A stretch of DNA of 64,000 nucleotides. Source: Porphyromonas canoris (lineage in GTDB: Bacteria; Bacteroidota; Bacteroidia; Bacteroidales; Porphyromonadaceae). The translations under genes were made by a program, and so were the position numbers. The notes beneath the pieces are model-generated. The model was not told the origin of the DNA and did no database searches. It saw only the letters and a program-made list of their open reading frames with translations. Positions 63,799 through 64,000 of the stretch are shown here, piece by piece (positions within the stretch are counted from its first letter, which is position 1; each line of letters opens with the position of its first letter). Location: positions 922,104 to 986,103 of the forward strand of contig NZ_JQZV01000013.1 in NCBI RefSeq assembly GCF_000769115.1, in the 5' to 3' direction.

Positions 63799-64000
63799 TG
63801 CGTACGCAGATATTTTTTCGTCCGCATGAAAATTTTTTTCTATGCCCACGAAAATTTTTTTCTATGCCCATGAAAATTTTTTTCTGTGCCCATGAAAATT
63901 TATTTTCTTACCTACGAAAATATTTTTTCTTACCTACGGAAATTTATTTTCTTACCTACGAAAATATTTTTTCTTACCTACGAAAATATTTTTTCTTACC
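63799..64000. repeat. Tandem array 4: 9-10 copies, 22-bp period, runs off the window
   Basis: Units combine a core (TGCGTACGCAG, TCCGCATG, TATGCCCACG, TATGCCCATG, TGTGCCCATG, then CTTACCTACG) with AAAATTTTTTT or AAAATATTTTTT. Cores step by 22 bp to the window end. The layout is the same as array 2. The array continues beyond 64000. Confidence 0.88.

Noticed and set aside
1..64000. Insertion sequences, integrases, prophage or conjugative genes
   Set aside because: No transposase-, integrase- or phage-like protein and no terminal inverted repeats with target duplications were seen.

Overview
The window looks like a piece of chromosome from a Bacteroidales bacterium, most probably Porphyromonas or a close relative. 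The evidence is a SusC/SusD operon, a fucose-salvage Fkp enzyme of Bacteroides type, KDO transferase, a menaquinone gene, bacterial PH-domain and LemA/TPM proteins, and many candidate promoters carrying the Bacteroidetes -7 element TAnnTTTG. Most genes have about 40-45 percent GC by eye; 51.9-56.3 kb is clearly richer. No rRNA, transposase, integrase or phage gene is visible, so this is mostly core chromosome. A catalase gene suggests an aerotolerant, catalase-positive strain.

Layout. 0-1.4 kb: DUF721 and recF (minus). 2.0-3.3 kb: an XRE regulator and an MgtC-like protein. 3.3-7.8 kb (minus): a quinone-reductase-like flavoprotein, GDP-fucose pyrophosphorylase, L-fucokinase (Fkp split into two coupled genes) and radA. 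7.9-14.4 kb: a 22-bp tandem array, a palindromic promoter, and susC-susD-lipoprotein. 14.6-14.9 kb: SRP RNA, tRNA-Thr and tRNA-Asp. 15.4-20.6 kb: two PH-domain membrane proteins, then ftsE-lysC-menA. 20.6-26.8 kb (minus): mnmA, metG, smpB, a Yip1-like membrane protein, a BI-1 protein and ychF. 27.4-29.8 kb: hpt-adk-obg. 30.0-34.9 kb (minus): waaA-gltX and TPM/LemA proteins. 35.2 kb: dnaA. 36.8-40.1 kb: small envelope proteins and a membrane-protein/regulator pair. 40.2-48.6 kb (minus): an unknown gene, valS, a HAD-hotdog fusion, prmA and clpB. 48.8-53.0 kb: panC, a GH10-like protein and a YidE-type transporter. 54.0-60.3 kb (minus): parA-parB-DUF5683-mltD-nfnA-nfnB. 60.6-62.5 kb: a flavodoxin-like protein and katA. 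62.8 kb to the end: long tandem arrays.

The most unusual content is non-coding. Four tandem arrays of unrelated-looking sequence (7.9, 53.4, 62.8 and 63.8 kb) all keep a 22-bp period and share a CAC/A-tract layout. In the 53.4-kb array the GC-rich core changes from TGGCCA to TGCGCA while staying self-complementary. Separately, four intergenic elements (15.2, 27.1, 38.4 and 45.7 kb) each carry three or four imperfect palindromes of the type TCAAGSCTTGA spaced exactly 21 bp apart. Both layouts place each copy about two helical turns from the next, which suggests protein binding or DNA shape rather than coding. All coordinates were read by hand. Family names rest on recognised motifs, not database searches.
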